Assembly (NCBI GenBank): GCA_019418235.1
Contig: DYCH01000049.1
Span: forward strand, 674-58,951
Direction of reading: 5' to 3'
Origin: Sutterella sp.
GTDB lineage: Bacteria; Pseudomonadota; Gammaproteobacteria; Burkholderiales; Burkholderiaceae_F
DNA: 58,278 nt
The notes below the pieces were generated by a model that had not been told where the DNA came from, did not search any database, and worked only from the letters and a program-made list of their open reading frames with translations. The stretch's first letter is position 1. Every line of letters starts with the position of its first letter. Made by a program: the position numbers and the translations under genes. Positions 25,901-33,918 of this stretch are shown piece after piece.

Positions 25901-26524
25901 TTAGGCGGCAGGAGCTTCTTCAGCGGCAGCGGCTTCTTCGCCAGCTTCCGTAGCTTCTTCAGCACCACCCTTGGTCACGACGGAGACCAACACCGGGTCT
26001 TCGCTACCGTGAACAACAGCGGTCACACCTTCTGGCAATTGAATGTCGGAGATGCGCAACGTCGTTTGAGCCGTCAAGCCAGAGAGGTCAACCGTGATGA
26101 ATTCCGGCAAATCCTTCGGCAAGCAGGTGACTTCAATAGCGCTACGAGCGTGGCTGATCAAGCCCTTGCTGACCTTAACGGCCGGGCTGTTTTCAGCGCC
26201 AACAAAGTGCAACGGAACGCTCATAACAACGTTTTCGTTAGCATCGATGCGTTGGAAGTCGATGTGCAAAACTTGCGGCTTGTACGGGTGCATTTGGAAG
26301 GCACGCAAAACGACGAGTTCTTCCTTACCGTCCAATTCCATCGTCAAAATCGAGGCGTGGAACTTTTCCTTACGCAATGCGTAGAAGATCGGATTGTGTT
26401 CGAGCTCGATCGGCGTTGCAGCAGACTTGCCGCCGTAGATGATACCCGGCAACTTGTCGGCGCGGCGCAGACGGCGGCTCGCACCCGTACCTTGCGCTTG
26501 ACGCGTGGTGGCGATGATTTTCAT
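25901..26524 (-). CDS. rplY: 50S ribosomal protein L25/CTC family
   Basis: 207 residues: N-terminal 5S-rRNA-binding L25 domain (TGASRRLRRADKLPGIIYGG) and the C-terminal CTC/TL5 extension, ending in an Ala/Glu-rich tail. Strong ribosome site GGAG before ATG 26524. Standard position after prs, although a terminator separates them. Confidence 0.96.
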   Translation of the reverse strand: MKIIATTRQAQGTGASRRLRRADKLPGIIYGGKSAATPIELEHNPIFYALRKEKFHASILTMELDGKEELVVLRAFQMHPYKPQVLHIDFQRIDANENVVMSVPLHFVGAENSPAVKVSKGLISHARSAIEVTCLPKDLPEFITVDLSGLTAQTTLRISDIQLPEGVTAVVHGSEDPVLVSVVTKGGAEEATEAGEEAAAAEEAPAA

Positions 26525-26678
26525 GAGATTTCTCCAAAATTAATAAAAAATTCCCGGGACGCGACCATCCACTAGGAACAAAGGGATCTCTCCCTTTTAA
26601 ATAAAGATTCATGTTACAGAGAACACAAATCAGAATAGTGAGAGCGATATTGTACTGATTTTTAACCAAAAACCAAAC

Positions 26679-26705
26679 AAAAAGGGGAAAGTTTTTTCTT
26701 TCCCC
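26679..26705 (-). terminator. Terminator of prs
   Basis: GGGGAAAG (26684-26691) pairs with CTTTCCCC (26698-26705). On the minus strand the stem is followed by TTTTTG. It lies just past the prs stop. Confidence 0.88.
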
Positions 26706-26726
26706 CTCATGGCGGTTCGAAAAATC

Positions 26727-27686
26727 TTATTCTTCGAACAAGGCGCTTACAGAGTCTTCACGAGCGATACGAGAGATCGTTTCGCCAAGAAGATGAGCGG
26801 CAGACACCGGAACGATCTTGCTGCAGGCTTCGGCAGCTTCGCTCAACGGAATCGTATCCGTAACGACGAGTTCATCGAGTTCGGAATTGGCAACACGTTC
26901 AACGGCAGGGCCGGAGAGAACCGGGTGCGTAATGTAAGCACAAACCTTCGTAGCGCCACGTTCCTTCAATGCCTTAGCAGCATTGCAAAGGGTACCGGCT
27001 GTATCAACGATGTCGTCCGTGATGATGCAAGTGCGGCCAGCAACGTCACCGATCAAGTTCATGACTTCGGCAACGTTAGCGCGAGGACGGCGCTTGTCGA
27101 TGATGGCCAAATCACAGCCTAAAGACTTAGCTAAGGCACGGGCACGTACCACACCGCCGATGTCCGGAGACACAACGATCAAGTTTTCATAGTTGCGGCT
27201 GCGCAATTCGCGAAGCAAAATCGGCGTAGCGTAGATGTTATCCACGGGAACGTCAAAGAAGCCTTGAATTTGGTCAGCGTGCAAGTCCATCGTAAGAACA
27301 CGGTCAACACCCACGGATTGGAGCATATTGGCAACAACCTTAGCGGAAATGGCGACACGAGCAGAACGAGGACGACGATCTTGGCGTGCATAACCGTAGT
27401 ACGGCATCACAGCCGTGATACGGCGAGCAGAAGCACGGCGCAAAGCATCGACCATAATGGTCAATTCCATCAAATTGTCATTGGTGGGAGCGCAAGTACT
27501 TTGGAGGATGAAGACATCGCGACCGCGAACCTTTTCGTCGATTTCCACCATGACTTCACCGTCGGAGAAGTGGCTGACAGTGGCTTGGCCAAGAGGAACG
27601 TTGAGGTGATCAGCGACAGCTTGGGCAAGTTTGGGATTGGCATTGCCCGCAAAGACCATGAGATTATCCGGGACCATCGGAACCAT
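26727..27686 (-). CDS. prs: Ribose-phosphate pyrophosphokinase (PRPP synthetase)
   Basis: 319 residues. Makes PRPP for purine, pyrimidine, histidine and tryptophan synthesis. Motifs: SHFSDGEV near the start, DLHADQIQGFFD, and the PRPP loop IITDDIVDTAGTL. I start at ATG 27686; an upstream in-frame GTG adds three residues. The leader between this start and tRNA-Gln contains the orphan omega-RNA-like element described at 27764-27890. Confidence 0.96.
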   Translation of the reverse strand: MVPMVPDNLMVFAGNANPKLAQAVADHLNVPLGQATVSHFSDGEVMVEIDEKVRGRDVFILQSTCAPTNDNLMELTIMVDALRRASARRITAVMPYYGYARQDRRPRSARVAISAKVVANMLQSVGVDRVLTMDLHADQIQGFFDVPVDNIYATPILLRELRSRNYENLIVVSPDIGGVVRARALAKSLGCDLAIIDKRRPRANVAEVMNLIGDVAGRTCIITDDIVDTAGTLCNAAKALKERGATKVCAYITHPVLSGPAVERVANSELDELVVTDTIPLSEAAEACSKIVPVSAAHLLGETISRIAREDSVSALFEE

Positions 27687-27763
27687 GATTATCACTCGTC
27701 AAAAGAGAGAAGAGATAACTCTTCTGTTTGTCTTGTACAGTTCTTTTTTTTGAACTGTTTCCC

Positions 27764-27890
27764 TTGACATTCCCGCCTGAGAGTCAGGAACTCGTGCTCA
27801 GCTGTAAAACAGTCGAGACACGACGGTGGGTTCTTGCTGCTGACAGCTTACGCTGTTCACTTCACAAGCGAGCCGGACCTGTCATGCCCT
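27764..27890 (-). ncRNA. Orphan TnpB omega-RNA-like scaffold / IS200/IS605 right end without tnpB
   Basis: On the minus strand this segment shares, in the same order, the blocks AGTGAAC (27855-27861), GTCAGCA (27838-27844), GAACCCACCG (27824-27833) and the terminal ATGTCAA (27764-27770) with the 3' end of the intact tnpB element at 53730-53836. It folds into an ACAGC/GCTGT hairpin (27843-27847 with 27852-27856), a nested arm TCGTG-CTC-CTGT with ACAG-GAG-CACGA (27792-27823), and a terminal CCTGA/TCAGG hairpin (27776-27788). The few codons before AGTGAAC could be the last residues of a lost tnpB. No tnpB or tnpA adjoins it. It sits between tRNA-Gln and prs, reading toward prs. The boundaries are approximate, especially at the 5' side. 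Confidence 0.62.
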
Positions 27891-27894
27891 TTTT

Positions 27895-27917
27895 TAGAAT
27901 CCCTAAAAAGGAATCTA
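27895..27917. repeat. Imperfect palindrome upstream of the orphan omega-RNA element
   Basis: TAGAATCC and GGAATCTA form an 8-pair stem with one mismatch around a short A-rich loop. IS200/IS605-type elements carry subterminal hairpins at both ends, so this may be the left-end hairpin of a small non-autonomous element whose right end is 27764. That is an inference. Confidence 0.4.
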
Positions 27918-27939
27918 AAGCGAAATTAATCGCACAAAA

Positions 27940-27973
27940 ACAAACGGGAGCTAGCACGTTATGCTTGCTCCCG
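27940..27973 (-). terminator. Terminator of tRNA-Gln
   Basis: CGGGAGC...GC pairs with GC...GCTCCCG (27945-27955 with 27963-27973); on the minus strand TTTGTTTTTG follows. It lies 6 bases after the tRNA 3' end. Confidence 0.8.
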
Positions 27974-27978
27974 AAAGT

Positions 27979-28056
27979 TGGCAGGGGTGGAAGGATTCGA
28001 ACCTTCGAATGCCGGAATCAAAATCCGGTGCCTTAGGCCAGCTTGGCGACACCCCT
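27979..28056 (-). tRNA. tRNA-Gln (anticodon UUG)
   Basis: The minus strand gives a full cloverleaf: acceptor stem AGGGGTG/CACCCCT, D arm GCC/GGC, anticodon stem CCGGA/TCCGG with loop TTTTGAT (anticodon TTG, reading CAA), T arm GAAGG/CCTTC with TTCGAAT, discriminator G, and an encoded CCA. 78 bases. It lies 12 bases after the ispE stop and is probably co-transcribed with ispE. ispE-tRNA-Gln-prs is the usual Burkholderiales order. Confidence 0.96.
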
Positions 28057-28068
28057 ACAAATTCTGGG

Positions 28069-28923
28069 TCAGCATGGTAATGCTGACGATACCGGGTGTA
28101 TTTTAAGACTTTTTACGAAAAAATGTTGCCAGTTTTCCGGAAGGTCTTTAAAAACTCCCTCAGCTTCGTTTTCTGTCATCAGCGCAAACGCTGCAGAGCC
28201 CGAACCTGTTAAACGAAATCTCTGAAAGTTATCTAGTAATTTAGCAACCTCGGGGTTGACCTTTTTAACGATCGGTTCTAGATCGTTATGCCCCAGATTT
28301 CGGAGGGTTTCCTCAGTGAGGTCACTCTCGAAGTTCGGTATTTTGACGTATTTCGTATCCCTTGTCAAGTCTTTATGAGAAAAAATTTCAGGTGTGCCTT
28401 GATGAACACCAGGCCAAATGACGGCAAAGGAGGTTTCAGGGACATCAATCGGCGTTAATTTCTCTCCGATGCCCTCAACCCAAGCATTTGTTCCTAGAAG
28501 GAAAAATGGCACATCTGCTCCAAGTTTGGGCGCCATCTCGATGAGCTCTTGGCGATGAAGATGTAAATTCCATAAATAATTTAAGCCCATCAAGGTTGTG
28601 GCGGCATCAGACGAGCCTCCGCCCATACCAGCGCCGGCCGGAATTGTCTTTTTGACGCAAATTTCTACACCCAAGGGGCAATCGGTACGACTCTTTAATA
28701 ATTGAGCGGCTCTGACACACAAGTCTTTTTCAGGATCCCCGATCACATCGCCCGTACGAACAATTTGTCCGTCTTGACGGACTTTCAATTCGATCTCATC
28801 GTAAAGACCAATTAAGACAAAGAGTGATTGCAAGGTGTGGTAACCGTTGGGCAGGCGTCCTGTAACGTGCAAAAAAAGGTTTAATTTGGCTGGCGCCAAC
28901 AGGGATAGGTTACTTTCCGCCAT
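28069..28923 (-). CDS. ispE: 4-diphosphocytidyl-2-C-methyl-D-erythritol kinase
   Basis: 284 residues of the GHMP kinase family, step four of the MEP isoprenoid pathway. Opening APAKLNLFLHVTGRLPNGYH, ATP loop PAGAGMGGGSSDAAT, and C-terminal LTGSGSAAFAL. ATG 28923 has AAGGGG 6 bases upstream and lies 14 bases inside the end of lolB, so translation is coupled. Confidence 0.96.
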   Translation of the reverse strand: MAESNLSLLAPAKLNLFLHVTGRLPNGYHTLQSLFVLIGLYDEIELKVRQDGQIVRTGDVIGDPEKDLCVRAAQLLKSRTDCPLGVEICVKKTIPAGAGMGGGSSDAATTLMGLNYLWNLHLHRQELIEMAPKLGADVPFFLLGTNAWVEGIGEKLTPIDVPETSFAVIWPGVHQGTPEIFSHKDLTRDTKYVKIPNFESDLTEETLRNLGHNDLEPIVKKVNPEVAKLLDNFQRFRLTGSGSAAFALMTENEAEGVFKDLPENWQHFFVKSLKIHPVSSALPC

Positions 28924-29485
28924 AAATAACCCCTTGAATGAGTAACGTAATGACAATGCCAGGTTCTGTCGCACTACCAGGGCGGGTTAATCGCAAGCGA
29001 GTCGGTTGTTGTGTTTCATTTCTGGCTAAGACATCAATTTGCCAACCGTCTTGCTCAATACGATTAATGGGGGCTTGTTCGGGCGTGACGACAGAAGCTG
29101 TTCGAGGATCAGGTTTACCATTGATCCAATAGGGGAGACCTTCGACAGGAACAGTAAACCCAAGTGTTTGCGTCATTAGAGTGTCAACGTCTTGGGCTTG
29201 AATTGTTTCTTTGCCCAGTGCCTGCAAACGAGCACCCTCTATACTCTTTTCAATACGAGCAATCGTGCCGCCGATGGGAGACTTGAGGTCTAAAACGCTT
29301 TCCTCATTGGGAAAGACCAAAAACTCGAACCGACCTCTTTCGTTATGGTTGCCTTGAACATCCTTAACGGTAACCGAAAAACGCCCTTGCCACGTGTTTA
29401 ACGGTGCTTTAGAAGGAAGGCTCATACAGCCCGTTAAAATCAAAAGCGGACAGACACACAACAGTAAGAGACGATTGATTTGCAT
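28910..29485 (-). CDS. lolB: Outer-membrane lipoprotein receptor LolB
   Basis: 191 residues. Signal peptide with lipobox LTGC near residue 20, then the LolB core (WQGRFSVTV, RGRFEFLVFP). Accepts lipoproteins from LolA and inserts them in the outer membrane. ATG 29485 with GAGGA upstream; the longer frame to 29512 lacks a signal-like start. The lolB-ispE pairing is typical of proteobacteria. Confidence 0.92.
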   Translation of the reverse strand: MQINRLLLLCVCPLLILTGCMSLPSKAPLNTWQGRFSVTVKDVQGNHNERGRFEFLVFPNEESVLDLKSPIGGTIARIEKSIEGARLQALGKETIQAQDVDTLMTQTLGFTVPVEGLPYWINGKPDPRTASVVTPEQAPINRIEQDGWQIDVLARNETQQPTRLRLTRPGSATEPGIVITLLIQGVIYGGK

Positions 29486-29495
29486 AATAAAATCC

Positions 29496-31244
29496 TCAAT
29501 GACGAGAATCAATTTGTTTTAAAAAGCGCTTGGTTGCAGGGGCTAACTCTTTTTGGTTTTTGAGTTTGGTCACAACGCCTTGGAGATTTTTAACATCACC
29601 CGTGGCGTGATAGAGCTCGCCCAAATGCATCAAGATTTCCTCATCTTGACTGCCGGTAGCGGCTTTTTCAAGGTAAAGCTTAGCAGACTCGTAATTTTGA
29701 ACTTTAAAGTAATACCAACCGATGGAGTCTTGAATGGCAACATTGTTAGGCTCCATTTCGATGGCTTGTTTTAATAACTCGCCAGCTTCTTCAAGACCGC
29801 CTTTTTTATCAATCAACAAATAACCCAGTGAATTAAAGAAGTCAGCTCGTTTGGGCGAATTTTTAATGGCTTTACGCAAAAGCTCTTCGGCTTCATCGTT
29901 TCGCTTGAGTTCGGTTGCCATATAGGCAGCTTGGGACAAAAGCTCGGGATTGTCCGGCAGTAAAGCAAGCGACTCTTTAAGCCTTTTATAGGCTTTTTTG
30001 AAGTCTTTTTGCTTGTGGTAGATGTGAGCTTGCGCTTGCAAAAGCTCGGCCTTGGCGTTTTTTGAAGCCTTGGTGTTTTCTAATACATCAAGGGCATCAT
30101 CAACCTTCCCACTTTGTTCAAGCGCACGCGCTTGAAGCATGCGGGCTCTGACATAAAACTCATCGTTGGTTGGTACTTTTTTAAACCAGTCGACAGCGGA
30201 GTTATAGTCTTTTTGGCGAAGATCGAGTAACCCCAGCGAAAAATACGCTTGTGGGAGTCTCTCGGCCATGACGGAATGCTCGTTAGCTAAACGTTCAAAC
30301 GTTAATAAGTAACGCTTGGTTTCTGCGTCTAATGCCACGGCATCCGAAATCGAAGCGAGGCTAAAACTTAGTGCAGCAGAGCGTTTTGAGTAGGGTTCTA
30401 AAAGGGGTAATTCTTTTTTGACACCGTCAACGTTTTTCGTTCGTGCGTAGGCTTTAGCCAGTCCCAAATGCACGTCCATGTTTTCGGGGTGCTTTTGAGT
30501 AAAGCGCTCTAAAAGTTTCACCGCTTGTGCAGCATTGTCGACGATAAGCGCATCAGCGTACTCCAATACGGCAGAGGCGCTATCGGGGAGATCTTGTTGC
30601 GCAATCTTGGCAAAATGAAGACTTTGCTTTTTATCCCCTAATCGGCGGTAGAGCTTGCTTAACGACAAAGCGGCTTGGCCACGATTTTCGCAAGTGGCAG
30701 CTAATGGCAGGATAAAGTCGAGCACTTTTTTAGAGTCTGCCGTTCCTAACTCCGCTTGCAATGCGATTCCTTCAAATTTCGTTAAACGAACTTTGCGGTC
30801 TTTTTCTTTTTTTAACCAATTAAGAGCGTCATTTTTGTTTTTGTTGCTTAAATCGCCCGTTCTCAGACGTGCCAAAAGAGCAGAAAAATTTGCGTCTTCA
30901 TAGCCCTTAGGGGAGAAACTGACCCAAAGGTCGCTTGCGAGTTTTGCTTCATGAAAGGCGTGTGCGGCATCGGCAATCTGAAAGGCGCGCTGTGCAATGC
31001 GAGGGTCTTTCGTTTTTCGCGCCACTTCCATGTAGGTTTGGTAGGCTGTCGACGGATCATTGCGTTGCAAGGCAATTTCGCTTGCCATGATTTGAAAAAG
31101 CGTTTCACCGGTTAAAACATTTTTCGGTAAGTCTTTGTCTGCAATAGGAGCAGCCGCGGCGGTACCTATGGTAAAACAGCCAGCTAATATAAGAGCACTC
31201 AGAAGGGAGAAGGTTCTTGAAAAAACACGCATAATCTTTGTCAC
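29496..31244 (-). CDS. Secreted tetratricopeptide-repeat protein
   Basis: 582 residues: a signal sequence (SLLSALILAGCFTIGTAAAAP) that could be read either as a lipobox (LAGC) or as a type I site after AAAA, then TPR repeats through the whole body. Clear repeats include PNNVAIQDSIGWYYFKVQNYESA near the C-terminus. Genes like this precede lolB in many Burkholderiales; the function is not established. Start uncertain: GTG 31244 has a usable GGAG 10 bases upstream, while ATG 31232 begins a cleaner signal peptide. Confidence 0.82.
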   Translation of the reverse strand: MTKIMRVFSRTFSLLSALILAGCFTIGTAAAAPIADKDLPKNVLTGETLFQIMASEIALQRNDPSTAYQTYMEVARKTKDPRIAQRAFQIADAAHAFHEAKLASDLWVSFSPKGYEDANFSALLARLRTGDLSNKNKNDALNWLKKEKDRKVRLTKFEGIALQAELGTADSKKVLDFILPLAATCENRGQAALSLSKLYRRLGDKKQSLHFAKIAQQDLPDSASAVLEYADALIVDNAAQAVKLLERFTQKHPENMDVHLGLAKAYARTKNVDGVKKELPLLEPYSKRSAALSFSLASISDAVALDAETKRYLLTFERLANEHSVMAERLPQAYFSLGLLDLRQKDYNSAVDWFKKVPTNDEFYVRARMLQARALEQSGKVDDALDVLENTKASKNAKAELLQAQAHIYHKQKDFKKAYKRLKESLALLPDNPELLSQAAYMATELKRNDEAEELLRKAIKNSPKRADFFNSLGYLLIDKKGGLEEAGELLKQAIEMEPNNVAIQDSIGWYYFKVQNYESAKLYLEKAATGSQDEEILMHLGELYHATGDVKNLQGVVTKLKNQKELAPATKRFLKQIDSRH

Positions 31245-31319
31245 ATTTCGAATTCTCCAATTGTACTGAGTCTCTGTGATTTTGAATACAATCAGAGTGT
31301 CTAATAACGGTTACCAAAA

Positions 31320-32351
31320 ATGTCTCAATTTTCCCAACAATTAATCCAATGGCAAAAAGTTTACGGGCGTCACGGTCTTCCGTGGCAAGTGAGCGAACCT
31401 TATGCCCGTTGGATTTCTGAAGTGATGTTGCAACAAACGCAAGTGGTCACGGTGATCGACTATTACCATCGTTTTATGGAGCGATTCCCAACGGTGAAAG
31501 ACCTTGCGATGGCTGACGAAGACGAGGTAATGCGTTATTGGGCGGGGCTCGGGTACTACACCCGTGCAAGAAACTTGCATAAAGCCGCCAAAACGATTGT
31601 AGAAACATACGGTGGCATCTTTCCCCGAAAGCGAGAAGAATGGGAAGCGTTACCCGGGATAGGCAAAAGTACGGCAGCTGCCGTCACTGCTTTTAGTTTT
31701 GGAGCAAAAGAGGCGATTTTAGACGGCAATGTTAAACGTGTTTTAGCCAGAAATTTTGCGATTACCGAACCCATGACCACTGCGGTAGAAAAGCAGCTTT
31801 GGGCATTGGCGCAATCGCTTTTACCCGATAACGATATCGAGAGCTACACGCAAGGTTTAATGGATTTGGGAGCCACGGTCTGTACTCGAACACCAAAATG
31901 CGTTGTGTGCCCATTTCAAGAAAGTTGTTTGGCTCGCCAACAAGGTATTGAGAAAACGCTTCCTGTTGCAAAACCTAAACGTGAACGACCCGAAAAGCAC
32001 AGAACGTTCTTTCTTTTCTGGCACGATAATGCAGTGTTGTTGGTCAAACGAACTGCAAAAGGGGTTTGGCAAGGATTGCATAGTTTGCCAGAGGTTGACG
32101 GGCAGTTAGGCGATGAGGCCATTGAAGAGTATCTGCAAGAAAAAGCGTTCGAGGTACGAAATTGGCAACGCATGGAGACAGTGACTCACGATTTTTCTCA
32201 TTACCGTCTCTTTATCGAGCCGATCGCCGTTCACGTCAGAAATACAGAGGCCATTGTCGAGAATGGAACTTGGCTTGCAACAGAAAAGGTCTCAACAGTG
32301 GGGTTGCCCGCACCGATTGAGACCTTGCTAAAGCGCTTTTTGAATCTTTAA
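31320..32351 (+). CDS. mutY: A/G-specific adenine DNA glycosylase
   Basis: 343 residues. Removes adenine mispaired with 8-oxoguanine. Has the catalytic SEVMLQQTQV segment, the helix-hairpin-helix plus Asp LPGIGKSTAAAV...ILDGNVKRVLAR, the iron-sulfur loop C-x6-C-x2-C-x5-C (CTRTPKCVVCPFQESC) and a C-terminal NUDIX-like domain for 8-oxoG recognition. It diverges from the TPR gene over a 75-base gap and shares TTAA with the convergent rapZ stop. Confidence 0.96.
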   Translation: MSQFSQQLIQWQKVYGRHGLPWQVSEPYARWISEVMLQQTQVVTVIDYYHRFMERFPTVKDLAMADEDEVMRYWAGLGYYTRARNLHKAAKTIVETYGGIFPRKREEWEALPGIGKSTAAAVTAFSFGAKEAILDGNVKRVLARNFAITEPMTTAVEKQLWALAQSLLPDNDIESYTQGLMDLGATVCTRTPKCVVCPFQESCLARQQGIEKTLPVAKPKRERPEKHRTFFLFWHDNAVLLVKRTAKGVWQGLHSLPEVDGQLGDEAIEEYLQEKAFEVRNWQRMETVTHDFSHYRLFIEPIAVHVRNTEAIVENGTWLATEKVSTVGLPAPIETLLKRFLNL

Positions 32352-33247
32352 GCAGCTTGCGTCATTCCCTTTGTAGGGGCTTTTGTTTGTCCGATGATGC
32401 GATGACGAACGCCAACAGTACTAAACGTTTGTGTAAAGCGTTTGGCGAGTTGTTCGGCAACATAAACCGAGCGGTGCTGACCGCCTGTGCAACCGATCGC
32501 AATGGTGAGGTATTGACGGTTGGTTGCCATGTAGCTGGGTAACCACTTGTTGATGAAATTGGCAATGTCATCGACCATCTCTACGGCCATGGGTTGATGG
32601 TTCATGAATTCGATAATCGGTTCATCGCGTCCGGTAAAGGGACGCAAGTTCGGATCATAGTAGGGGTTGGGGAGATTGCGAACGTCAAAAACCAAATCCG
32701 CTGCAATCGGAATTCCATGTTTATAGCCGAAAGATTCAAACGTCAGCGTCAAGTCGGCTTGAGGCGCATCAGCGAAATTTTTCACCCAAGTTCTGAGCGT
32801 ATTGCTTTGTAAATTGGTGGTATCAAGAACGTTGGCAAAAACCGTAAAGGGTTCCAACAATTCTCGTTCCGCTGCGATGACTTGATTTAAGGAAATGTTG
32901 GGGTCATCTTTTATTAAGCGAAGCGTGAGCGGGTGACGACGACGCGTTTCAGAGAAGCGTTGTACGAGTTCCGGCGTGCTTGCCGTTAAAAAGAGCACAC
33001 GAACATCCCAACCATTTTCTTTGAGTTCGCGAATGATTTGCTGCGGTTGGTCTTTGTCGATGACGTGCGAGCGAGCATCAACCGCAAATGCAACACAGTC
33101 TTGCGATTTGCCTAAATCTTGGGCAACCTGAACCAAATAGGGCAGGGGTAAATTATCAATGCAGTAGTAACCGGAGTCTTCGAGTTGTCGAATCGCCACC
33201 GATTTCCCTGAACCAGAAAGTCCTGTGACAATGATCAGTTTTTTCAA
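32348..33247 (-). CDS. rapZ: RapZ/YvcJ-family nucleotide-binding regulator (RNase adapter type)
   Basis: 299 residues: P-loop GLSGSGKSVAIRQLED at the N-terminus and the C-terminal signature GCTGGQHRSVYVAEQLA. In E. coli RapZ senses glucosamine-6-phosphate and guides RNase E to the GlmZ RNA; the role in this organism is inferred. I place the start at TTG 33247, because it gives the family N-terminus (MKKLIIVTGLSGSGKS) and has GGAG 6 bases upstream. No ATG or GTG exists nearby. Confidence 0.92.
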   Translation of the reverse strand: MKKLIIVTGLSGSGKSVAIRQLEDSGYYCIDNLPLPYLVQVAQDLGKSQDCVAFAVDARSHVIDKDQPQQIIRELKENGWDVRVLFLTASTPELVQRFSETRRRHPLTLRLIKDDPNISLNQVIAAERELLEPFTVFANVLDTTNLQSNTLRTWVKNFADAPQADLTLTFESFGYKHGIPIAADLVFDVRNLPNPYYDPNLRPFTGRDEPIIEFMNHQPMAVEMVDDIANFINKWLPSYMATNRQYLTIAIGCTGGQHRSVYVAEQLAKRFTQTFSTVGVRHRIIGQTKAPTKGMTQAA

Positions 33248-33273
33248 GATAGTCTCCAATTGCAAAGAATTGA

Positions 33274-33915
33274 TTAATTGCGGTTGATATCCGGATCGGT
33301 TTCAACCGCAACAACGGCTGGTGGTTCTCCCAGTTCGTGATTTTCGAGCAAATCTTCTTGAGCTTGCTCGACTTTTTCCACTTCTTCGTTGAGTTCGTCC
33401 CACTCTTTGGCAAATGCGTCGTCTTGCGTCTCAATAATAAGCGCAGAAGGAGGTGTCCAATTCATGACCGCCTCACATACTTCAACCGCATTTTCTGCAT
33501 TGCGGATGGTATCGCAGATTTTTCGATCTTCGAGCATAGCAATGCACTCTCGCAAAAGCGGAAGGTACGCCTCATCGTCGTCAACGTCAGGAACGACAAG
33601 GAAAAAGAAAATATCAACGGGTTTTGTGTCTGGGGGTGTCGGATCAATGTTGATAGGACGAGGTAAAACCACAATCGAAATTAACGGACGATCAAGCCCC
33701 TTGAGACGACAATGAGGAAGGGCGACGCCAGCCCCCAATGCGTTATTGCCAAGACGTTCACGCGCAAAAAGCGCTTCAAAAACTTGGGTATGAGGAACCC
33801 CGTACATTTGAAAAACCAAGCTGGCTTCTTCAAATACGCGCTTTTTGGTTCGGTGATGCATGGAACTCAAAAAGATAACGTTTGAGTTCGGCAATAACGG
33901 AAAAATTTGATTCAC
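33274..33915 (-). CDS. ptsN: Nitrogen-PTS EIIA component (PtsN-like)
   Basis: 213 residues. The EIIA-Ntr domain (about 1-155) carries the phosphorylatable histidine in GAGVALPHCRL. A C-terminal extension of about 60 residues, very rich in Glu and Asp, is longer than in typical PtsN (about 150-160 residues) and may be disordered. It is 3 bases from the lptB stop, in the usual neighbourhood but without the rpoN and hpf genes that commonly precede it, and without hprK after it. Confidence 0.87.
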   Translation of the reverse strand: MNQIFPLLPNSNVIFLSSMHHRTKKRVFEEASLVFQMYGVPHTQVFEALFARERLGNNALGAGVALPHCRLKGLDRPLISIVVLPRPINIDPTPPDTKPVDIFFFLVVPDVDDDEAYLPLLRECIAMLEDRKICDTIRNAENAVEVCEAVMNWTPPSALIIETQDDAFAKEWDELNEEVEKVEQAQEDLLENHELGEPPAVVAVETDPDINRN

Positions 33916-33918
33916 GAC

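Noticed and set aside
27737..27758. ACAGTTC-(T)8-GAACTGT as a terminator
   Set aside because: The T run is in the loop, not after the stem, on either strand, so it does not fit an intrinsic terminator.
27728..28036. A 102-codon plus-strand frame across the prs-tRNA gap
   Set aside because: It runs through the complement of the tRNA-Gln gene and the omega-RNA-like element, so it is not a protein gene.
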